Part shown: piece after piece, positions 15,443 through 18,058 of the stretch | How the letters are laid out: each line of letters starts with the position of its first letter | How positions within the stretch are numbered: position 1 is the first letter of the stretch | Notes under the pieces: generated by a model | The model's database searches: none | What the model saw: only the letters and a program-made list of their open reading frames with translations | Told to the model about the DNA's origin: nothing | From: DSXH01 sp964532065 | GTDB taxonomy: Bacteria > Bacteroidota > Ignavibacteria > Ignavibacteriales > Melioribacteraceae | Assembly (NCBI GenBank): GCA_964532065.1 | Contig: CAZHHG010000058.1 | Location: 1-18,058, forward strand | Reading direction: 5' to 3' | Length of the DNA: 18,058 nucleotides | Translations under genes and position numbers: made by a program

Positions 15443-15982
15443 ATGGCGCCGCTGCAAAAGTCTGATAAGTCTCTGATACCGGCAGATATTATTACATCAA
15501 AAATATTATTGATAAGAAACGAAAAGGTTCTTTTAGACAGGGACCTGGCGGAATTGTATGGAGTTGAAGTAAAACAATTAAAACGTGCGGTGAGAAGAAA
15601 TCTGGAAAGGTTTCCGTCAGATTTTATTTTTATTCTTACCCGCGCTGAATACAATTCTTTAAGGAGCCAGATTGGCACCTTAAAAAGAGGACGGCATTCA
15701 AAGTATTTACCGTATGTGTTTACAGAACAGGGTGTCGCAATGCTCTCTTCGGTTCTTAACAGTCAGCGCGCTATACATGTAAACATTGCTATTATGAGAG
15801 CTTTTGTACAGATAAGAAAGTTTCTTTACGGCAACGATGTTCTTGCTCAAAAGCTGAAAGAGCTTGAGAGAAAAACCATTAAGAAATTCGCGGAACAGCA
15901 GAAGCAGATAAACATAATTTTCGAAGCAATTAAACAGCTGCTGGCTGATAAAATTAAACCGGCAGGAAAAATCGGGTTTTAA
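15443..15982 (+). CDS. ORF6N-domain DNA-binding protein
   Basis: A 179-residue protein. Residues from about 15 to 105 form an ORF6N domain: an ITSKILLIRNEKVLLDRDLAELYGVEVKQLKRAVRRNLERFPSDF start, RSQIGTLKRGRHSKYLPYVFTEQGVAMLSSVLNS, and a final AIHVNIAIMRAFVQIRKFL helix. The C-terminal 45 residues are a probable coiled coil (KLKELERKTIKKFAEQQKQINIIFEAIKQLL). ORF6N domains are known from phage and DNA-virus regulators and are also common as chromosomal genes in Bacteroidota; the domain is predicted to bind DNA. Target and role are unknown. I chose the ATG at 15443, preceded by a G-rich stretch and ATTGGAA, over the earlier TTG at 15407. It ends seven bases before the next gene, so the two are probably cotranscribed. 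Confidence 0.88.
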   Translation: MAPLQKSDKSLIPADIITSKILLIRNEKVLLDRDLAELYGVEVKQLKRAVRRNLERFPSDFIFILTRAEYNSLRSQIGTLKRGRHSKYLPYVFTEQGVAMLSSVLNSQRAIHVNIAIMRAFVQIRKFLYGNDVLAQKLKELERKTIKKFAEQQKQINIIFEAIKQLLADKIKPAGKIGF

Positions 15983-15988
15983 ATAAAT

Positions 15989-16411
15989 ATGATTGTTCAA
16001 AAAGAAATAACTCTTAAATCCCGTCCGCGCGGATTTCATTTAATTACAAACGAGATCCTACAGCAGCTACCCGAACTTAAAAACATCGGCAGGGGAATTG
16101 CACATATTTTTATTCAACATACATCCGCGTCACTTACAATAAACGAAAATGCCGATCCGTCTATCCGTTCCGACATGGAAACATATTTCAATCGTGCGGT
16201 TCCGGAATCCGATATGAAATATTACGAACACACACTCGAAGGCGCGGATGATATGACCTCGCACATCAAATCATCGATACTCGGCAGTTCTGTTACGGTT
16301 CCTGTTACCGGCGGTCAATTTAATCTTGGCACATGGCAGGGAATCTATCTATGCGAACACAGGAACTACGGCGGTGCGAGAAGGATTGTTGTTACGATTA
16401 CAGGGGAGTAA
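15989..16411 (+). CDS. YjbQ/UPF0047 family protein
   Basis: A 140-residue single-domain protein with the full YjbQ signature: IFIQHTSASLTINENADPS (H44 onwards), H81-T-L-E-G-A-D-D-M-T-S-H92 with its conserved metal-site-like histidines and acidic residues, HIKSSILGSSVTVPV, and GTWQGIYLCEHRN. E. coli YjbQ has low thiamine-phosphate synthase activity in vitro and can rescue thiE mutants, but the true physiological function of the family is unsettled. The length is normal. It follows the ORF6N gene by only six bases, so translation may be coupled. It is convergent with the M16 gene, with the palindromic repeat region between them. No thiamine-biosynthesis genes are visible here. Confidence 0.93.
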   Translation: MIVQKEITLKSRPRGFHLITNEILQQLPELKNIGRGIAHIFIQHTSASLTINENADPSIRSDMETYFNRAVPESDMKYYEHTLEGADDMTSHIKSSILGSSVTVPVTGGQFNLGTWQGIYLCEHRNYGGARRIVVTITGE

Positions 16412-16578
16412 TAGAACGCTGATGACGCGGATCCGGCGGATTAACGCGGATAAAAAAAGCCGCAAAGGTAATCATTCAATTTTGAAATCAGCGGAAATCC
16501 GTTTTAATCCGCCAGAGATCGGCGGACAAGTCCGTCAAATCCGCGTTCTATTTATAATAAATAGATTACCTTTGCGGC
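16412..16578. repeat. Degenerate GGATT-type palindromic repeat with interleaved inverted repeats
   Basis: The intergenic space between the convergent YjbQ and M16 genes is almost wholly repetitive. TAGAACGC (16412-16419) pairs with GCGTTCTA (16543-16550), and GCCGCAAAGGTAATC (16459-16473) pairs with GATTACCTTTGCGGC (16564-16578), a perfect 15-base match. The pairs interleave (A-B-A'-B'). Between them, GCGGATT-like units run on the left (16427, 16436, 16446) and their reverse complement ATCCG(C) on the right (16497, 16507, 16538). This resembles the intergenic ATCCG/CGGAT palindromic repeats scattered in many Bacteroidota genomes. It may also serve as a two-way terminator. Confidence 0.65.
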
Positions 16579-16591
16579 GCGCACCAATTAA

Positions 16592-18052
16592 TCAAAGCTG
16601 TGGTTTCTTGCCCAGCACGTCCTCAATCTTATAATGTTTTATCTCACCGAGATTCAGCTTCTTAATCCCTTCTTCAATTTTACTCCTGTCGCCCACAACC
16701 ACAACAGCCATCTTATCCGGCACTATATATCTCTTAGATACTTTAGATACATTCCCGGCGCCAACATTAAGAACCTTGCCGATATAACTATTGAAGTAAT
16801 CGCCCGGCAGATTATAATCGATCATCTCCTCGATGTTTGCCGCAATCTCCGCAACCGTCTGGAAATTATCCGGATATCCTAACGCCACATAATTCTTTGC
16901 TCTTGTCAGTTCCTCTGAAGGAATCGGTTTAGTAATTCCGTCGAGCTCTTTAAAAAACTCAACAAGCGCTTTATCTGTAACCTCCGTCTGAACCGATGAA
17001 CGCGCAATAAAAGGACCGGCGTATGGACGCATATCGAAAGCCGACCCGGCGCCGTATGTATATCCGTGCTGTTCGCGTAAGTTATTATTCAGCCGCGATG
17101 TGAATGATCCGCCCAGAATTGTATTCATCACCGTGATCGGGAAATAATCCTCTGTTAGACGATTCGTTCCAATTCGACCGATCGAAATAACCGACTGCGC
17201 CGAACCCGGTTTATCAATCAGATAAACAACGCGTTTCTTAACCTGTTCGGCCTCTTTCAATTTAGCAACGGGAACATCACCTTTTTCCCATTTGCCGAAT
17301 ACGGATTCAAGTTTCGGAACGAGCTGATCCTTTGTAATATCTCCCACAACAACTATATACGCGTTATTGGATTTGAAATATTTCGCGTGGAAGTTTTTAA
17401 AATCGTCACGCGCAAAACTTTTCAGGGAAACTTCATTTCCCATTGTCGGGCGGCCGTACGGATGATCATTCCCGAAGAGGAATTTCTGAAACGCTACACC
17501 CGCAATTGTAGTTGCCTGATCGTGCCATTGAAGAATTGCTGTAAGCCTCTCCTTACGGATCCTGTCTAGCTCCGCCTGAGGAAAATCGGGACGAAGCAGA
17601 ATATCCGCAGCTATCTTCAGCGCGTCATCGAATTTTGAAAGAGGGGAATGAAGGTTCAATCCGGTCTTATGCCATCTCGAGAATGTTGAGATCCGCACAC
17701 CCAGATAATTTATTTCATCCGCAAGCTGGAGCGAGCTTTTACCCGCAGCGCCTTCATCGAGCATATCCGCCGCAAAACTGGCCAGACCCGATTTCCCTTC
17801 CGGGTCATCGGCTATTCCCGATTTTACGATTACATTCATTTGAACGAGCGGAACGTTATGCTTTTCCATCAATACAACTTTCAATCCGTTCGATAACTCA
17901 AACGACTGAATTTCCGGAAGACTAAGTTTCTTCGGTTCGCCGAGCTGAGGTACTTTTGTTCTATCCGCCTTCTGAGCAAATGCTGATGACGCAAAAAACA
18001 TCGTAAAAATAAAAAGCATTATACATTGTACATTATACCTTATCGATTTCAT
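16592..18052 (-). CDS. Exported M16 family protein without the zinc motif
   Basis: A 486-residue protein with a signal peptide ending FASSAFA|Q at residue 26. It has the two M16 halves: the first begins FELSNGLKVVLMEKHNVPLVQMNVIVKSG, the second holds GGSFTSRLNNNLREQHGYTYGAGSAF. Where active M16 peptidases have HxxEH inside GLAHFLEHML, this one reads GLASFAADML: S92, A95 and D96 replace the two zinc-binding histidines and the catalytic glutamate. The conserved R-x6-Y pair (R326, Y333) is kept. In known bacterial M16 heterodimers (Sphingomonas SPH2681/SPH2682) one subunit has the zinc motif and the other the R/Y pair, so this is probably the non-catalytic periplasmic subunit. The partner is not within the window and would lie upstream, beyond 18058. 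The start is the first ATG; too little upstream sequence is visible to judge a ribosome binding site. Confidence 0.9.
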   Translation of the reverse strand: MKSIRYNVQCIMLFIFTMFFASSAFAQKADRTKVPQLGEPKKLSLPEIQSFELSNGLKVVLMEKHNVPLVQMNVIVKSGIADDPEGKSGLASFAADMLDEGAAGKSSLQLADEINYLGVRISTFSRWHKTGLNLHSPLSKFDDALKIAADILLRPDFPQAELDRIRKERLTAILQWHDQATTIAGVAFQKFLFGNDHPYGRPTMGNEVSLKSFARDDFKNFHAKYFKSNNAYIVVVGDITKDQLVPKLESVFGKWEKGDVPVAKLKEAEQVKKRVVYLIDKPGSAQSVISIGRIGTNRLTEDYFPITVMNTILGGSFTSRLNNNLREQHGYTYGAGSAFDMRPYAGPFIARSSVQTEVTDKALVEFFKELDGITKPIPSEELTRAKNYVALGYPDNFQTVAEIAANIEEMIDYNLPGDYFNSYIGKVLNVGAGNVSKVSKRYIVPDKMAVVVVGDRSKIEEGIKKLNLGEIKHYKIEDVLGKKPQL

Positions 18053-18058
18053 TTCACA

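Noticed and set aside
15443..15982. ORF6N gene as evidence of a prophage
   Set aside because: No integrase, structural, lysis or attachment-site sequences are nearby, and stand-alone ORF6N genes are common in Bacteroidota chromosomes.

Overview
The window looks like a chromosomal segment of a Bacteroidota/Ignavibacteria-type bacterium. Supporting signs are two tandem CBM9/DUF5916 outer-membrane proteins, an ORF6N-domain protein, many Gram-negative export signals, moderate-to-low GC, and candidate promoters with the Bacteroidota -7 consensus TAnnTTTG instead of a sigma70 -10 box. The exact lineage is an inference. No tRNA, rRNA, CRISPR array, intact insertion sequence or prophage was seen.

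Layout. 1-2998 (+): the 3' end of one DUF5916-type barrel protein, then a complete DUF5916 protein. 3046-5875 (-): a probable operon of a NagX/HGSNAT-like membrane acyltransferase, a DoxX-family protein and a long-chain ChrA transporter; doxX and chrA overlap by 8 bases. 6224-8947: an orphan accessory patch with a small exported protein of unknown function, a convergent DUF805 membrane protein, a gene-poor stretch carrying a decayed second copy of the end of the exported-protein gene with its terminator and downstream DNA, and an orphan lipoprotein. 9079-12715 (+): a BASS-family (SBF-like) transporter, a small outer-membrane barrel, a membrane-anchored dihaem cytochrome c and a TauE/SafE-family permease, most of them separated by hairpin terminators and so probably independent units. 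12724-13980 (-): an MgtC/SapB-DUF4010 membrane protein, convergent with the permease. 14280-16411 (+): the circularly permuted GTPase RsgA, an ORF6N-domain protein and a YjbQ-family protein. 16412-16591: a compact palindromic repeat region. 16592-18052 (-): an exported M16-family protein lacking the zinc-binding HxxEH motif.

How the genes relate. Most genes are transport or envelope functions with no single shared pathway. The firm functional units are the NagX-DoxX-ChrA run, the DUF5916 pair, and the inferred M16 heterodimer whose catalytic partner should lie just beyond the right edge. I did not find a convincing undescribed multi-gene system. The most unusual signals are the diverged tandem duplication around 6702-6913 / 7913-8127 and the interleaved inverted repeats at 16412-16578. 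Several starts (836, 5875, 10892, 11960, 13980, 15443) were chosen from ribosome binding sites, not from the longest open frame.
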